Below are positions 30,057 to 41,053 of a stretch of 64,000 bases of DNA, one piece after another; the first letter of the stretch is position 1; every line of letters begins with the position of its first letter. The notes beneath the pieces were generated by a model that was given only the letters and a program-made list of their open reading frames with translations, did no database searches and had not been told where the DNA came from. Position numbers and translations under genes: made by a program. Source of the DNA: Lentilactobacillus laojiaonis (lineage in GTDB: Bacteria > Bacillota > Bacilli > Lactobacillales > Lactobacillaceae); NCBI RefSeq assembly GCF_020616595.1, contig NZ_CP085278.1:620001-684000 (forward strand). The letters run 5' to 3'.

Positions 30057-30623
30057 CTAATCCTTATTTAATTTTTGATTGAATGTTTCCATTAAATCTT
30101 CGCTAGTTGTTTGTATCATTTCTGAAATCTCAGGTAGTTCATCTAAAGAAGCTAATCCAAAATAATTTAAAAACAAATTAGTAGTCGCATATAGCTTAGG
30201 CTTACCAATGGTATCTTTTACTCCTACAACCTCTATTAATTTTTGATCAACCATTTTTGCTAATATCGAAGAACTATTAACTCCTCTAATTTGATCAATC
30301 TCTATTCTCGTAATGGGTTGCTGATACGCAATAATTGATAGTACCTCTAAAGCTGATGTTGATAACATTTGCTTATTAGTATTAGTTATTATGGGTTTGA
30401 TTTTATCATATATTGAAGGCTTGGTAGCTAATCGATATATTCCCTTAGTTTCAGTTATCGTAAATATAGTATACGGATCAAGAGAATACTTTTGGTTTAA
30501 GTCGTTGATAATACATTTACAGACTTCTTCATCTTTATTTAGTTCTTTTTGAATATCTTTTAATAAGACTCCGTCATTACCTGCAATATATAGCATTGAT
30601 TCAATTATTAAAAATTCATCCAT
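30057..30623 (-). CDS. scpB: Segregation and condensation protein B
   Basis: Kleisin-associated subunit of the SMC-ScpA-ScpB condensin, two winged-helix domains in 188 residues (for example ALEVLSIIAYQQPITRIEIDQIRG). Its ATG overlaps the scpA stop as TAATG, showing tight coupling in a 1:1-type operon. Confidence 0.95.
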   Translation of the reverse strand: MDEFLIIESMLYIAGNDGVLLKDIQKELNKDEEVCKCIINDLNQKYSLDPYTIFTITETKGIYRLATKPSIYDKIKPIITNTNKQMLSTSALEVLSIIAYQQPITRIEIDQIRGVNSSSILAKMVDQKLIEVVGVKDTIGKPKLYATTNLFLNYFGLASLDELPEISEMIQTTSEDLMETFNQKLNKD

Positions 30624-31351
30624 TAATTAAATAATTCTCCCTTATCTATCATTAAAGGTGCAGTAGAACCACTTTGTTTAAGATAGACTTCCTTTAACTT
30701 AGCTAGTTCAAGAACCGCTAAGAAGCTAGTAATAATTTCTTCAGAATTACCACTCACTATCACACTTTCAAATTGAATATTTCCTAAATCATTTAACTTA
30801 TTTTTAATAATGATTATCTGATGATCAACATTGTAATTCCACTTAGTCAACGTTTTAATTTTTGGAGACTTTAATTTAAACTTGTCTATAATCCGTACAT
30901 AACTATCTAGTATATCGTTACTTTTAAATTGTTTATTTTTAATAACTGGTTCAATTATCTCAATAGGAACTATTGGCAATGATGTAAAACTATCCTTTTT
31001 TAGTTCTAGTTGTCTTAATTGGCCACTAGCCCATTTAATTTGCTGATAATTAATTAATTGATCAACCAGGTCATTTCTAGGATCATCAAAATCATCATCA
31101 GATTCTTCTATTGGTAACAATAATTTTGATTTTATGGTCATTAACTTTGTGGCCATTACAAAGTAATCACCAATAGCATCCAAATCCGGATCACTGTTGG
31201 CGATTAAATTTAAATATTGATCAGTAATTTCTGAAATATTGATATCATAAATATCCATTTTAGATTGATTAATTAAATGTAATAGTAATTCTAAAGGACC
31301 GTCAAAGTCATCTAAGTGAACCTTAATTTGGCTTTTAGAATTGCTCTGCAT
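30623..31351 (-). CDS. scpA: Segregation and condensation protein A
   Basis: Kleisin subunit bridging the SMC heads. The ATG at 31351 gives 242 residues, with the conserved start region DFDGPLELLLHLINQSKMDIYDI. A TTG at 31363 is also possible, and neither has a clear ribosome binding site. The start overlaps the end of ribT, so translation is probably coupled. Confidence 0.94.
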   Translation of the reverse strand: MQSNSKSQIKVHLDDFDGPLELLLHLINQSKMDIYDINISEITDQYLNLIANSDPDLDAIGDYFVMATKLMTIKSKLLLPIEESDDDFDDPRNDLVDQLINYQQIKWASGQLRQLELKKDSFTSLPIVPIEIIEPVIKNKQFKSNDILDSYVRIIDKFKLKSPKIKTLTKWNYNVDHQIIIIKNKLNDLGNIQFESVIVSGNSEEIITSFLAVLELAKLKEVYLKQSGSTAPLMIDKGELFN

Positions 31352-31754
31352 CAGTTGGTTCAACTATATCATTCTCACTTTCATCTTCAGATATAACTGA
31401 ATTTCGATCTTTTTCCCACTGCATGCAAATCATTGCATTGTCTAAATCTCCAACAATTTTACTATCTGGATAGTTCATCTGTAATTCAGATAGCATTGTA
31501 TCAAAATTATGTTGGCTTAATTCCTGTGGTGATAATGAAAGTTCATGAACAATTACTTGTTCATTTCTTAATTCAATCCCTACTAGACCAGACCAATTTT
31601 GATCATCATTTTTCCATAGATATAATGACCTACTATCATTTGTATCGTACCAATTAATCTCTTGGGAAATCAAATTCATATCACTGATATCTTTGGATAA
31701 AGAAAGAAGACCCATTGCAATTTTTTCATAACTTTTATGATAAAAATACAGCAT
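31335..31754 (-). CDS. ribT: RibT-like protein (GNAT fold)
   Basis: 139-residue protein resembling RibT, an acetyltransferase-fold protein that in Bacillus is encoded at the end of the riboflavin operon. It opens with the typical YFYHKSYEKIAMGLLSL and has an acidic tail. GGAGGATAA precedes the ATG. No ribDEAH genes are present, so it is a remnant or a protein with its own role. It overlaps scpA by 17 bases. Confidence 0.75.
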   Translation of the reverse strand: MLYFYHKSYEKIAMGLLSLSKDISDMNLISQEINWYDTNDSRSLYLWKNDDQNWSGLVGIELRNEQVIVHELSLSPQELSQHNFDTMLSELQMNYPDSKIVGDLDNAMICMQWEKDRNSVISEDESENDIVEPTDAEQF

Positions 31755-31780
31755 AATTGTTTATCCTCCAATTTTTTGAA

Positions 31781-32638
31781 TCATTTTAAATATATTTTTC
31801 CATCGGACTGCTCAATTAATCCAGCTTTTAATAGGTGTCCAATTGCTCTTTTAAAAGACCCCTTACTAATTCCAAAATATTTTTTAATACTATCCGGGGT
31901 ACTCTTATCACTAAAATTAAGTGATTGATCATTAGAATGCTTTAAAGCTTCTAAAATCATTGTAGAATCATCATCAATTGCTTCGTAATTTCTTGGCTTA
32001 GCAGAAATGTTAACCGTTCCATCTCGTAACATACCAATCACTCTACCTGAAACCTCTTCACCTAAACGAGGTTCTTTTTGACGTTCACTGGGATGTAAAA
32101 ACGCAATTTGATAATCTTCAGTTAGCAATCTAGTTCCAGCCAATTTAAGACGATATGCTCGGGCCTTAACATTTTTATTTTTCATATTTTCTGTTACTGG
32201 TTGGGCAATAGCCTCAAATATAGATTCATCAGCCAGCTTACCCCAAATCCTATTTTTACTATCTACGGTTAGGGCAATCATTACTTGGTCGCCTTTTTGT
32301 GGCCATAGACTATTAATAGTTGGAAGATCATCTAATGATACAACCACATCTTTATTAGGTAATCCAATATTTACAAAAATTCCTAACCCAAATTTTTGTT
32401 TTACAACCGTACCAAATCCGTAATGATCGCGACGAATGTCGGGAACAGTTCGAGTTATTTGAAATTTATGGTTTTCATTTTCATATGTAAAACCAGTAAA
32501 TTTTGATCCAAGTTTTAACGGTTTTTTAATTTCACTTTTATCCAGTAAGAAGGTAACGCCATCTTTTTGGATAAAATAACTTTTATCATTTTCATCTGTT
32601 ACTTCACCAGTAATCACCTGGGCAATTAATTCATTCAT
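31781..32638 (-). CDS. cvfB: S1 RNA-binding protein of the CvfB/YitL family
   Basis: 285 residues with S1-type beta domains and a C-terminal winged helix (KKYFGISKGSFKRAIGHLLKAGLI). The ATG at 32638 has GGAG at a good distance and matches homologues (MNELIAQVITGEV); the ATG at 32671 lacks one. In Staphylococcus CvfB affects virulence-gene expression; here a general RNA-binding role is likely. Confidence 0.88.
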   Translation of the reverse strand: MNELIAQVITGEVTDENDKSYFIQKDGVTFLLDKSEIKKPLKLGSKFTGFTYENENHKFQITRTVPDIRRDHYGFGTVVKQKFGLGIFVNIGLPNKDVVVSLDDLPTINSLWPQKGDQVMIALTVDSKNRIWGKLADESIFEAIAQPVTENMKNKNVKARAYRLKLAGTRLLTEDYQIAFLHPSERQKEPRLGEEVSGRVIGMLRDGTVNISAKPRNYEAIDDDSTMILEALKHSNDQSLNFSDKSTPDSIKKYFGISKGSFKRAIGHLLKAGLIEQSDGKIYLK

Positions 32639-32708
32639 TATATTCTCCAAATCACTTATTCTTTTATCCATTTTACACGTTTCTATATAAAATATCCATT
32701 TAATAAAA

Positions 32709-32752
32709 TAGAGCCACCGACAATAACTTGTCAGCAGCTCTATTTTATTAAA
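32709..32752 (-). terminator. Terminator of pyk
   Basis: Imperfect stem AGAGCTGCTGACAA / TTGTCGGTGGCTCT on the minus strand, followed by ATTTTATTA. Confidence 0.65.
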
Positions 32753-32754
32753 GA

Positions 32755-34512
32755 TTAGATGGCGTTTGAAGCACCATGGTAAACAATTCCACGATGTGAA
32801 TCTACAGTAACTAATTCTCCATCAGAAATTTTATCAGTAGCACCGGCAGCACCAACAACTACAGGAATACCCATTGAAATACCAACTACAGCAGCATGAG
32901 AAGTTAATCCGCCTTCTTCAACAACTACGGCACTAGCTTTTTCAATTGCTGGTAAATATTCTTTATCAGTTGTCTTAGTTACTAAGATACTACCTTCAGT
33001 AACTTTAGCATTAGCATCTGCAGCATTATCAGCAATAACTGCTTTACCAATGACAGTCTTATCACCGACTCCTTGGCCTTGTACTAACTTTGAACCAATA
33101 AGTTGAACTTTCATTAAGTTAGTAGTACCACGTTCGTCAACTGGAACACCAGCAGTGATTAAAATTAGGTCGCCTTCTTTAGCTAAACCAGTTTCAACAG
33201 CTTTTTTAGCTGCTAAATCAAACATTTCATCAGTGTTAGCTGGTTTATCAACAGCAATTGGTTGAACACCCCAGTTAATCATTAATCCACGACGAGTACG
33301 TTCATCGAAAGTGATTGCTAAAATATCAGCATCTGGACGGTATTTAGAAATCATACGTGCAGTATAACCTGATGTAGTAGCAGCAACGATAGTCTTAATT
33401 CCTAATTCTTTTGCAACACGTGCAACAGAGTCACCTAATGATTCAGTAACATCATTAGTTTGGAATACTGGACGATCAGTACCAAATTCAGCAAATGCAT
33501 TTTCTGCTTTAACGTCAATACGAGCCATTGTAGAAACTGCTTCAACTGGGTAATCACCGTTAGCACTTTCACCAGAAAGCATAGTTGCATCTGTACCGTC
33601 AAATACAGCGTTAGCAACGTCAGAAGCTTCCGCACGAGTTGGACGTGGGTTTTCTTGCATTGAATCTAACATTTGAGTTGCAGTAATAACTGGTTTACCA
33701 ATTACATTACATTTTCTAATTAATGATTTTTGAACTAAAGGAACGTTTTCTGCTGGAATTTCAACACCCATGTCACCACGAGCAATCATTAATCCATCAG
33801 ATACTTTGATGATTTCATCAAAGTTGTCGATTCCTTCTTGTGATTCAATTTTAGGGAAGATTTGAACATGGCCCATGTTCTTTTCTTCTAATAATTGACG
33901 AATATCTAAAACATCTTGAGGTTTTCTAACAAAAGATGCAGCGATAAAATCAATATCTTGATCTAATCCAAAACGAATATCATCTGAATCTTTTTCAGTG
34001 ATACCTGGTAAGTTAATTGAAACACCAGGAGCATTAACACCTTTACGTGATCCTAATAAACCATCGTTTTGAGCAACAACGACTAATTCACGAGTAGCGT
34101 CATCTTTTTTATCGATTACAGTGTCTAATAAACCATCATCGAATAAAACATGGCCACCTTCATGAACATCATCAAAAAGTCCTGGGTAAGTAACTGCAAT
34201 TTTATCCTTAGTACCTTCAATGCTAGCATCCATTGAGATACGGAATGTATCACCAGTTTTAAATGGAATTTTACCTTCTTTTTGGATGGTAGTTCTAATT
34301 TCTGCACCTTTAGTATCTAACATAAATGCAACAGTTTTACCTGTTTTCTTTTCTGCTTCACGAACTTTATTCATACGATCTAAATGTTCATCATGGTCAC
34401 CATGTGAAAAGTTAAATCGGAAAACATTAGCACCTGCTTCAATTAAGTCAGCAATGATGTCAACATCAGTACTTGCAGGACCTAATGTACTTACGATCTT
34501 AGTTTTCTTCAT
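32755..34512 (-). CDS. pyk: Pyruvate kinase
   Basis: Converts phosphoenolpyruvate and ADP to pyruvate and ATP. The ATG at 34512 (MKKTKIVSTLGPAS), preceded by AGGAGAG, gives 585 residues. Family features are the MDSMQENPRPTRAEASDVANAVFDG region and an extra C-terminal PEP-utilizer-like domain with the EGGLTSHAAVVG phosphohistidine-type loop, as in Bacillus and lactobacilli. pfkA, the usual upstream partner in homofermentative lactobacilli, is absent: dnaE comes first. Confidence 0.97.
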   Translation of the reverse strand: MKKTKIVSTLGPASTDVDIIADLIEAGANVFRFNFSHGDHDEHLDRMNKVREAEKKTGKTVAFMLDTKGAEIRTTIQKEGKIPFKTGDTFRISMDASIEGTKDKIAVTYPGLFDDVHEGGHVLFDDGLLDTVIDKKDDATRELVVVAQNDGLLGSRKGVNAPGVSINLPGITEKDSDDIRFGLDQDIDFIAASFVRKPQDVLDIRQLLEEKNMGHVQIFPKIESQEGIDNFDEIIKVSDGLMIARGDMGVEIPAENVPLVQKSLIRKCNVIGKPVITATQMLDSMQENPRPTRAEASDVANAVFDGTDATMLSGESANGDYPVEAVSTMARIDVKAENAFAEFGTDRPVFQTNDVTESLGDSVARVAKELGIKTIVAATTSGYTARMISKYRPDADILAITFDERTRRGLMINWGVQPIAVDKPANTDEMFDLAAKKAVETGLAKEGDLILITAGVPVDERGTTNLMKVQLIGSKLVQGQGVGDKTVIGKAVIADNAADANAKVTEGSILVTKTTDKEYLPAIEKASAVVVEEGGLTSHAAVVGISMGIPVVVGAAGATDKISDGELVTVDSHRGIVYHGASNAI

Positions 34513-34697
34513 AAGTAAATCTCTCCTTTGGTTTTTGGACAATACCAATAATCAATCAAGACGGGCCAATTAATCGATTGGTTTTTCCGTTTAGATTTCA
34601 AGTTGTATTTTATCACTTTTTTTAGGGGTTGTCTGCCCTATTTCAAACGGTTTTTAGAATAAATTGCAAAATAAACCAATGAAAGGGTTTTCTATTT

Positions 34698-37600
34698 TTA
34701 CTTATAAACTACATTTTCATCTCCTAATAGTTGCTTTAATTCATTCATCATTTTGGAGTTAATTGACAAACTAGAATTGGTTCCTAATTTCCATTTTTTT
34801 GAAGATATTTTATTGTAAATAATAACGGGAGTGGGTCCTGGATATATTTTTCTAAATTCGTTTAACAACTTAGCTAATTCATTTTGCTTATAATCTTCAT
34901 CAATTTGTAAAAATAGCTGCTTATTGACATTATTTTTTTGTATCTCTAATTCTAGGTTTTCAGCAGGAACAATTTTATTAGCTAATAACTGAAGTTGCTT
35001 ACGATATTCAATCTTTCCAGAAATAACTAAGATCATTTCTTTTTTTAACCAGTTTTTAAATTTATCGAATATATTAGGAAAAATTGTTATTTCAATTTCA
35101 CCCACTTCGTCGCTTCCTTTAACAAATGCCATTTGCTGACCAGTTTTGGTTCGAATAACCTTAACGGAATTTATATATACAATCACAATCGCACTTTTTA
35201 GATTTAAATCAATTTTATCAAGTGAAATTGACCCAATTGTATCACCCAACCATCTAAATTTTTCAACGGGGTGACCGGATAAATATGCTCCCAGATACTC
35301 ATTTTCTTTTTCCAATATTTCATTATTAGAAAATTCATCTATTTTTGAAATTTTAGGTTGCAGCTCTTTAAACAAACTAATTGAATTTCCACTCAATTTA
35401 ATGGCCTCAATATATTCATCCAATGAATTAATTAAGGTAGCTCGATTAAATCCTAGTGAATCAAAACAGCCTGCGTAGATTAGAGAATTAATAATATCTA
35501 CCTTTAGATATTTTACAGGCAATCTATTCAAAAAGTTCTGAAACGAACTAAATTTTCCCTTAGTATTTCGTTCTTCTAAAATTACTTTAATAAAATCTCT
35601 TCTAATCCCTTTTATTCCTGATAAACCAAAAATTATTTTATGATTTATATATGCAAAATCGCTTTTACTGTAATTGATATCCGGATGGAATATTTCAATA
35701 TTTCGATGCTTAGCTTCACTTAAATACAGCTTAATTTTATCATCATTACCATAAACCGAATTAAGTAATGCCGTAAAAAATTCTCCAGGAAAATGAACTT
35801 TTAAATAGGCTAATTCATAAGCCATCTTACTATATGCAATAGCATGTGATTTATTAAAACCATAATTGGCAAATTCCTCAATATAGTTAAATACCTGATT
35901 AATCAATTCTATCTTATAGCCATTCTGCAAGGCTCCCTTGATAAAATCTTGTTTTATTTTTTCAATTGCATCAAGATTTTTTTTACTCATAGCCCGTCTT
36001 AAAACATCAGATTTTCCCAATGAAAATCCTGCCATTTTAGTAGCTACCGACATTACTTGTTCTTGATAAACAATAATTCCATAAGTTGAATCTAAAATCG
36101 TCTTTAAGCTTTCATCTAAGATGCTAAAAGGTTTATTTTCCCTTTTTCTAAGAATCAATTCATCAATATTTTTCATTGGACCTGGACGATATAATGCATT
36201 TACTAAAGCAACTTCATTAAAATTATCCGGATGTAATTTTTTCAATACATTTTTAATACCACTTGATTCAAATTGAAAAATTCCATTAGTATCACCATTT
36301 TGAAATAACTCTAAAGTTTTATGATCGTTCATAGGAATTTCAGATAGGTTAATCAACTGATTAGTTTGCTGTTTAATAGAATTTAAAACATTTTCCAAAA
36401 TAGTTAGATTTCTTAATCCTAAAAAATCCATCTTTAATAAGCCCATTGATTCAACATAGTTCTTAGAATACTGAGTTAATAGCAATCCTTCATTACCATT
36501 TTGAACAGGAACCGAACTAACAATAGGGCTTTGACTAAGTACAATTCCTGCAGCATGCGTAGAATAATGTCTTGGTAAACCTTCAATTTGCTTAGCTGTT
36601 TGAAACAACTTTTTATTTAGCGCACTGTCTGCCACTAAATTTTTTAATTTCTGTGACTCTTCATAAGCCTCGTCTAAAGTTATTCTGAGTCCGTTAGGAA
36701 TAGCTTTACTCCAAATAGATAGTTGACTTGTGCTTAGTCCAAAGCTTCGCCCAACATCCCTAATTGATTGCTTAGCTGCGAAAGTTCCAAAAGTAATTAT
36801 TTGAGCTACTCTAGAATGACCATATTTATCATGAACATATTGGATTACCAAATCACGTTTTATATCCGGAATATCTAAATCAATATCCGGCATTTGTCGT
36901 CTTTCTGGATTTAAAAAGCGTTCAAATAAAAGATTGTATTTTATAGGATCAACATCGGTAATTCGTAACAAATATGCCACCAATGAACCAGCTACTGATC
37001 CACGACCAGGACCAGTAATAATTTCATGTTGATGTAAAAAATTAATAACATCCCAAATAATTAAAAAGTAATCGTCAAATCCCATATTATGAATAATCTT
37101 CAATTCATAGTTAAGACGTTTTTGGTATTTAGATTTATCTAAATCAGGATGTTCATTGATTAACTTATTAAAACCCTCTATACAAAGTGACTCTAAATAT
37201 TCAGAACTACTAATGTTATTTGGAATATTAAACTTAGGTAATTCCGGTTCACGATGCTCAATTTTTAAATTTACCTTTTGAGCCAAGACTGATAATTCAT
37301 CAATTGCTGATAATAATCCGGCTTGCTTAAATTGTTCATAGACTTCTTCAGGCTTTCGTAAATAATCATGGCCATCTACATAATATTTACCCAAATTTGT
37401 CATTTTTGTACCAGCATTAATATTCATCAAAACCTGTGTAGTAAAGTAATCTTGAGCATAATAATACTTTACTGGTACATCAGCAATCACCGGAATAGCA
37501 TATTTGTTAGCCATAGCCAATAGCCAATCATTGGCTTTTTGGTCTGAGTAAGCATTTAAACCAATTTTAAATGGATAACCTAATTGTTTAACCGAATTCA

Positions 37601-38033
37601 AATAATTTTTGGCATCATCGAACTTTTTTTGTGATACTAAATCAAATAGTTCTCCATCTGATGGTAAAATAATCCAAATATCCTTCAATAAATCACTGAT
37701 AGATTCTAAAGTTAATATACTCTCAGTCATTTTTAGAGAAGATATTTTTATTAAATTTTGATATCCCAAATTACTTTGGGCAATTAGTGTAAAATGATAC
37801 TCTTTATCTGAATTAATTTTACCGGGTAAATACAAATTGACCGCAATTAAGGGCTTAATTCCATACTTAATACATTGATCATAGAATTCAATACTCCCGT
37901 ACATAACATTATCATCGGATAATGATAGAGTGTCATATCCATACTGCTTAGCTAATTTTATTATTTTTTTAATCTTAATAGGACTTTTCAATAAACTATA
38001 TGAACTGGTTAACTGAATTGGGTAAAATTTCAA
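34698..38033 (-). CDS. dnaE: DNA polymerase III subunit alpha (DnaE type)
   Basis: 1,111-residue replicative polymerase. Domains in order: PHP (residues 1 to about 210), polymerase core with PDIDLDIPD carrying catalytic aspartates, helix-hairpin-helix, and OB-fold (about 980-1060). It lacks the exonuclease and zinc features of PolC, so it is the lagging-strand DnaE of low-GC Firmicutes. Start is TTG at 38033 behind GAAGGA. pyk follows 185 bases downstream. Confidence 0.97.
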   Translation of the reverse strand: MKFYPIQLTSSYSLLKSPIKIKKIIKLAKQYGYDTLSLSDDNVMYGSIEFYDQCIKYGIKPLIAVNLYLPGKINSDKEYHFTLIAQSNLGYQNLIKISSLKMTESILTLESISDLLKDIWIILPSDGELFDLVSQKKFDDAKNYLNSVKQLGYPFKIGLNAYSDQKANDWLLAMANKYAIPVIADVPVKYYYAQDYFTTQVLMNINAGTKMTNLGKYYVDGHDYLRKPEEVYEQFKQAGLLSAIDELSVLAQKVNLKIEHREPELPKFNIPNNISSSEYLESLCIEGFNKLINEHPDLDKSKYQKRLNYELKIIHNMGFDDYFLIIWDVINFLHQHEIITGPGRGSVAGSLVAYLLRITDVDPIKYNLLFERFLNPERRQMPDIDLDIPDIKRDLVIQYVHDKYGHSRVAQIITFGTFAAKQSIRDVGRSFGLSTSQLSIWSKAIPNGLRITLDEAYEESQKLKNLVADSALNKKLFQTAKQIEGLPRHYSTHAAGIVLSQSPIVSSVPVQNGNEGLLLTQYSKNYVESMGLLKMDFLGLRNLTILENVLNSIKQQTNQLINLSEIPMNDHKTLELFQNGDTNGIFQFESSGIKNVLKKLHPDNFNEVALVNALYRPGPMKNIDELILRKRENKPFSILDESLKTILDSTYGIIVYQEQVMSVATKMAGFSLGKSDVLRRAMSKKNLDAIEKIKQDFIKGALQNGYKIELINQVFNYIEEFANYGFNKSHAIAYSKMAYELAYLKVHFPGEFFTALLNSVYGNDDKIKLYLSEAKHRNIEIFHPDINYSKSDFAYINHKIIFGLSGIKGIRRDFIKVILEERNTKGKFSSFQNFLNRLPVKYLKVDIINSLIYAGCFDSLGFNRATLINSLDEYIEAIKLSGNSISLFKELQPKISKIDEFSNNEILEKENEYLGAYLSGHPVEKFRWLGDTIGSISLDKIDLNLKSAIVIVYINSVKVIRTKTGQQMAFVKGSDEVGEIEITIFPNIFDKFKNWLKKEMILVISGKIEYRKQLQLLANKIVPAENLELEIQKNNVNKQLFLQIDEDYKQNELAKLLNEFRKIYPGPTPVIIYNKISSKKWKLGTNSSLSINSKMMNELKQLLGDENVVYK

Positions 38034-38152
38034 TTTAATTCCTTCGTTTCGATTTTATTATGCTAATTATATCAAATTTTAAATTTGCTGACCTTTAATT
38101 TATTTTTATCTAAATTTGTGCTAAAATTTTGATGAACGTGGAGGTGTATGTA

Positions 38153-38338
38153 ATGCCAAAAATTATTAGTGCTAATCTTGTAGTTATATTCTGGTCATTT
38201 ATTTTTGGAGAAGTTATCGGTTATATCGGTTCAGCTCTTGAATTAATGAACTATGATATTTTACAAATTGGAATTACTGCAGTAATTGCTGCACTCATTG
38301 GAGTTAATGGAGTTTACTTTGTATCCAAACTATCATAA
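38153..38338 (+). CDS. Small membrane protein, DUF2929 (YjzD) family
   Basis: 61-residue protein with two hydrophobic helices separated by GSALELMNYD, matching the DUF2929 pattern. GGAGGTG places the start at the ATG at 38153, not the upstream in-frame TTG. TGCTAAAAT, an extended -10, lies just upstream. Function unknown. Divergent from dnaE, as seen in other lactobacilli. Confidence 0.8.
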   Translation: MPKIISANLVVIFWSFIFGEVIGYIGSALELMNYDILQIGITAVIAALIGVNGVYFVSKLS

Positions 38339-38379
38339 AAAAAGACCGTTATTATTTATATAACGGTCTTTTTTTATGC
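38337..38379. terminator. Terminator between the DUF2929 gene and clpB
   Basis: Stem AAAAAGACCGTTAT / ATAACGGTCTTTTT with A and T tracts on both sides, between convergent genes. Confidence 0.85.
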
Positions 38380-38383
38380 ATTT

Positions 38384-40978
38384 TTATAATTCTTTTGAAA
38401 CAAAATTTAATTTATCATCTTTAAGTGAAATATCAACTTCGCTATGAGGCATAACCTCACCAGAAATAATTAATTTTGCCAGTGGCGTTTCTACTTCATT
38501 AGTAATGAATCTTTGTAAAGGTCTGGCTCCGTATAACGGATCATATCCCTTATCTGCAATCCATTTTTTAGCTTCACTATTAATTGATAATCTAATGTCT
38601 TGTTCCTGAGTCCTATTCGATAATTGATCAATAATTTTTTGAACAATTTGTTCAATATTATTTAGAGATAGTGGTGTGAACATAATAATATCACTAATTC
38701 GGTTTAAAAATTCTGGTTTGAAATGGGCTTTAAGTAGTTCATCTACTTGTTGGCGACCGGCTTCAGTAATATCTCCAGCATCATTTGTATTCTCTAGCAA
38801 AATGTTCGATCCTAAATTAGAAGTCATAATTAAAATTGTATTTTTAAAATCTACTGTTCTACCTTTACTATCCGTTAAACGGCCATCATCTAAGACCTGC
38901 AATAAGATATTAAATACATCTGGATGAGCTTTTTCGATTTCATCAAATAAAACAATGGTATATGGATTTCTTCTAACGGCTTCAGTAAGTTGACCACCTT
39001 CTTCATAACCAATGTATCCTGGTGCAGCCCCTACTAAACGAGAAACTGATTCTTTTTCCATATATTCTGACATATCTATTCTAACAATATGATCTTCAGA
39101 ATCGAATAAGTTTTCACCAAGTGCTTTAGCTAATTCTGTTTTCCCAACCCCAGTTGGTCCTAAAAATAAAAATGATCCTAACGGTTTGGTTGGATCTTGA
39201 AGACCTGCGCGTGATCGTAAAACCGCGTTAGATATTGAATCTACGGCTTCATTTTGTCCAATTACACGTTTATGAAGATTTTCTGATAAATGTAATAGCT
39301 TATTACGTTCACCTTCTACTAATTTAGTAACTGGAATTTTAGTCTGTTGACTTACAACTGCTGCAATTTCATTTTCAGTGACTGATTCTTCTACCAACCA
39401 CTCCGTAGAGTGATCATTAGCTTCTAGTTCAGCCAATTCCTTTTGAAGTTGGGGAATTGTACCATGCTGCAAAACGGCAGCTTGATTTAAATCATAGTTA
39501 CTTTCAGCCTGATTCAAATCATTTTTAGCTTGATCTAATTCTTGCTTCTTATCACTGATTTTTTGAATGACCGTTTTTTCTTGATTCCAACGTGCATTTA
39601 ATTCATTAACCTTTTCTTTAGTATTAGCCAATTCCTTTTGTAAATCAGTTAGTCGTTTTTTGGAAGCTTCGTCAACTTCATCTTTTAGAGCTGCTTCTTC
39701 TACTTCTAATCGCATTAACTGTCTAGAAGCCTGATCCAACTCAGTAGGTCGTGAGTTCATTTCTACTCGAATATTTGCAGAGGCTTCATCAACCAAATCA
39801 ATCGCTTTATCTGGCAAAAATCGGTCAGTAATGTAGCGGTCTGACAACTTGGCAGCTGCTACTAAAGCATTATCATGGATTCTAACTCCGTGATGAATTT
39901 CAAGACTCTCTCTCAGTCCTCTTAAAATTGTAATAGTATCATCTACACTCGGTTGATCAACTAGTACCTTTTGGAAACGTCGTTCTAGAGCTTTGTCTTT
40001 TTCCATATATTGACGATATTCATCCAAAGTAGTTGCTCCAATTAGATGCAATTCTCCACGAGCTAACATAGGTTTTAAAATATTTCCCGCATCCATACTA
40101 CCTTCAGTTTTACCTGCTCCAACAATATTATGAATTTCATCAATAAACATGATAATTTGTCCATCAGCTTTTTTAACTTCTTTTAAAACTGCTTGTAATC
40201 GCTCTTCAAATTCACCGCGATACTTAGCTCCGGCAATCAAAGAACTCATATCCAATTCATAAATAGTTTTATTTTTTAAATTCTCAGGTACATCATTAGT
40301 TGCGATACGTTTGGCAAGGCCTTCAACTACCGCAGTTTTACCGACTCCGGGTTCTCCAATTAATACCGGATTATTTTTAGTTTTACGAGATAAAATAGTA
40401 ATTACACTTAAAATTTCATCATCTCTACCAATAATTGGTCCTAATTTATTATCACGAGCAGCTTTTACTAAATCAACCCCATACTTTTCAAGTGCTTGAT
40501 AATTATCCTCTTGATTTTTTGAGGTAATTTTTTCGCCACCGCGTAGATTTTCAACTTCATTTTTTACTTTTTGTAAAGTAATTCCTTGATCCTTTAAATA
40601 ATTATTGAAACGATCGCCACTAAGCTTCATTAAAGCAATAGCCATTGTATCAATAGCAATATAGGTGTCCCCTAAATCTTCTTTTTCTGTTTGTGCCAAT
40701 TGAAACAATTCAAATAAGTTTGCAGATAATGATTGTCCGTAACTTATATTGCTTCCTTCAACAGTTGCTATAGCATCAATTTCTCGATCCAATTCATCAT
40801 TTACTTCGTCTATATTAAGACCTAGATCGGAATAGATCTGTCTTCCTAGTTCCCCAGGTTGAACTAAAAACTTAAATAAATGACTAACTGTAATTTCTTG
40901 TTGCTTTCTAGTTACTGCAATTTGTTGTGCTTGAGCTAATGCTTTGGTTAAAGCTTCAGTTAAATTATCTGGATTCAT
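38384..40978 (-). CDS. clpB: ATP-dependent disaggregase ClpB
   Basis: Hsp100 chaperone that resolves protein aggregates with DnaK. 864 residues: Clp N-domain, NBD1 with Walker [10 protein letters not shown], a long coiled-coil M-domain (about 400-525) typical of ClpB, and NBD2 with GPTGVGKTE. No ClpP-binding loop is evident. GAGGG precedes the ATG. A CtsR box and promoter lie upstream, and a terminator-like hairpin lies in the leader. Confidence 0.96.
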   Translation of the reverse strand: MNPDNLTEALTKALAQAQQIAVTRKQQEITVSHLFKFLVQPGELGRQIYSDLGLNIDEVNDELDREIDAIATVEGSNISYGQSLSANLFELFQLAQTEKEDLGDTYIAIDTMAIALMKLSGDRFNNYLKDQGITLQKVKNEVENLRGGEKITSKNQEDNYQALEKYGVDLVKAARDNKLGPIIGRDDEILSVITILSRKTKNNPVLIGEPGVGKTAVVEGLAKRIATNDVPENLKNKTIYELDMSSLIAGAKYRGEFEERLQAVLKEVKKADGQIIMFIDEIHNIVGAGKTEGSMDAGNILKPMLARGELHLIGATTLDEYRQYMEKDKALERRFQKVLVDQPSVDDTITILRGLRESLEIHHGVRIHDNALVAAAKLSDRYITDRFLPDKAIDLVDEASANIRVEMNSRPTELDQASRQLMRLEVEEAALKDEVDEASKKRLTDLQKELANTKEKVNELNARWNQEKTVIQKISDKKQELDQAKNDLNQAESNYDLNQAAVLQHGTIPQLQKELAELEANDHSTEWLVEESVTENEIAAVVSQQTKIPVTKLVEGERNKLLHLSENLHKRVIGQNEAVDSISNAVLRSRAGLQDPTKPLGSFLFLGPTGVGKTELAKALGENLFDSEDHIVRIDMSEYMEKESVSRLVGAAPGYIGYEEGGQLTEAVRRNPYTIVLFDEIEKAHPDVFNILLQVLDDGRLTDSKGRTVDFKNTILIMTSNLGSNILLENTNDAGDITEAGRQQVDELLKAHFKPEFLNRISDIIMFTPLSLNNIEQIVQKIIDQLSNRTQEQDIRLSINSEAKKWIADKGYDPLYGARPLQRFITNEVETPLAKLIISGEVMPHSEVDISLKDDKLNFVSKEL

Positions 40979-41004
40979 CTAGGTCCCTCACTTTTTATAG
41001 TATT

Positions 41005-41045
41005 AAAAAAAGGCTAACTAACTACTAATTAGCTTAACCTTTTTA
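41005..41045 (-). terminator. Terminator-like hairpin between pepT and clpB
   Basis: On the minus strand AAGGTTAA pairs with TTAGCCTT (one G-U pair), followed by a seven-base U-run. It can end pepT transcription, yet it lies downstream of the predicted clpB promoter, so clpB transcripts would start with it. Confidence 0.6.
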
Positions 41046-41053
41046 ATAACTAT

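Noticed and set aside
34549-34697. Possible catabolite (cre) site upstream of pyk
   Set aside because: Several TTGAAA-like words occur, but none matches the palindromic cre consensus well enough in this AT-rich gap.
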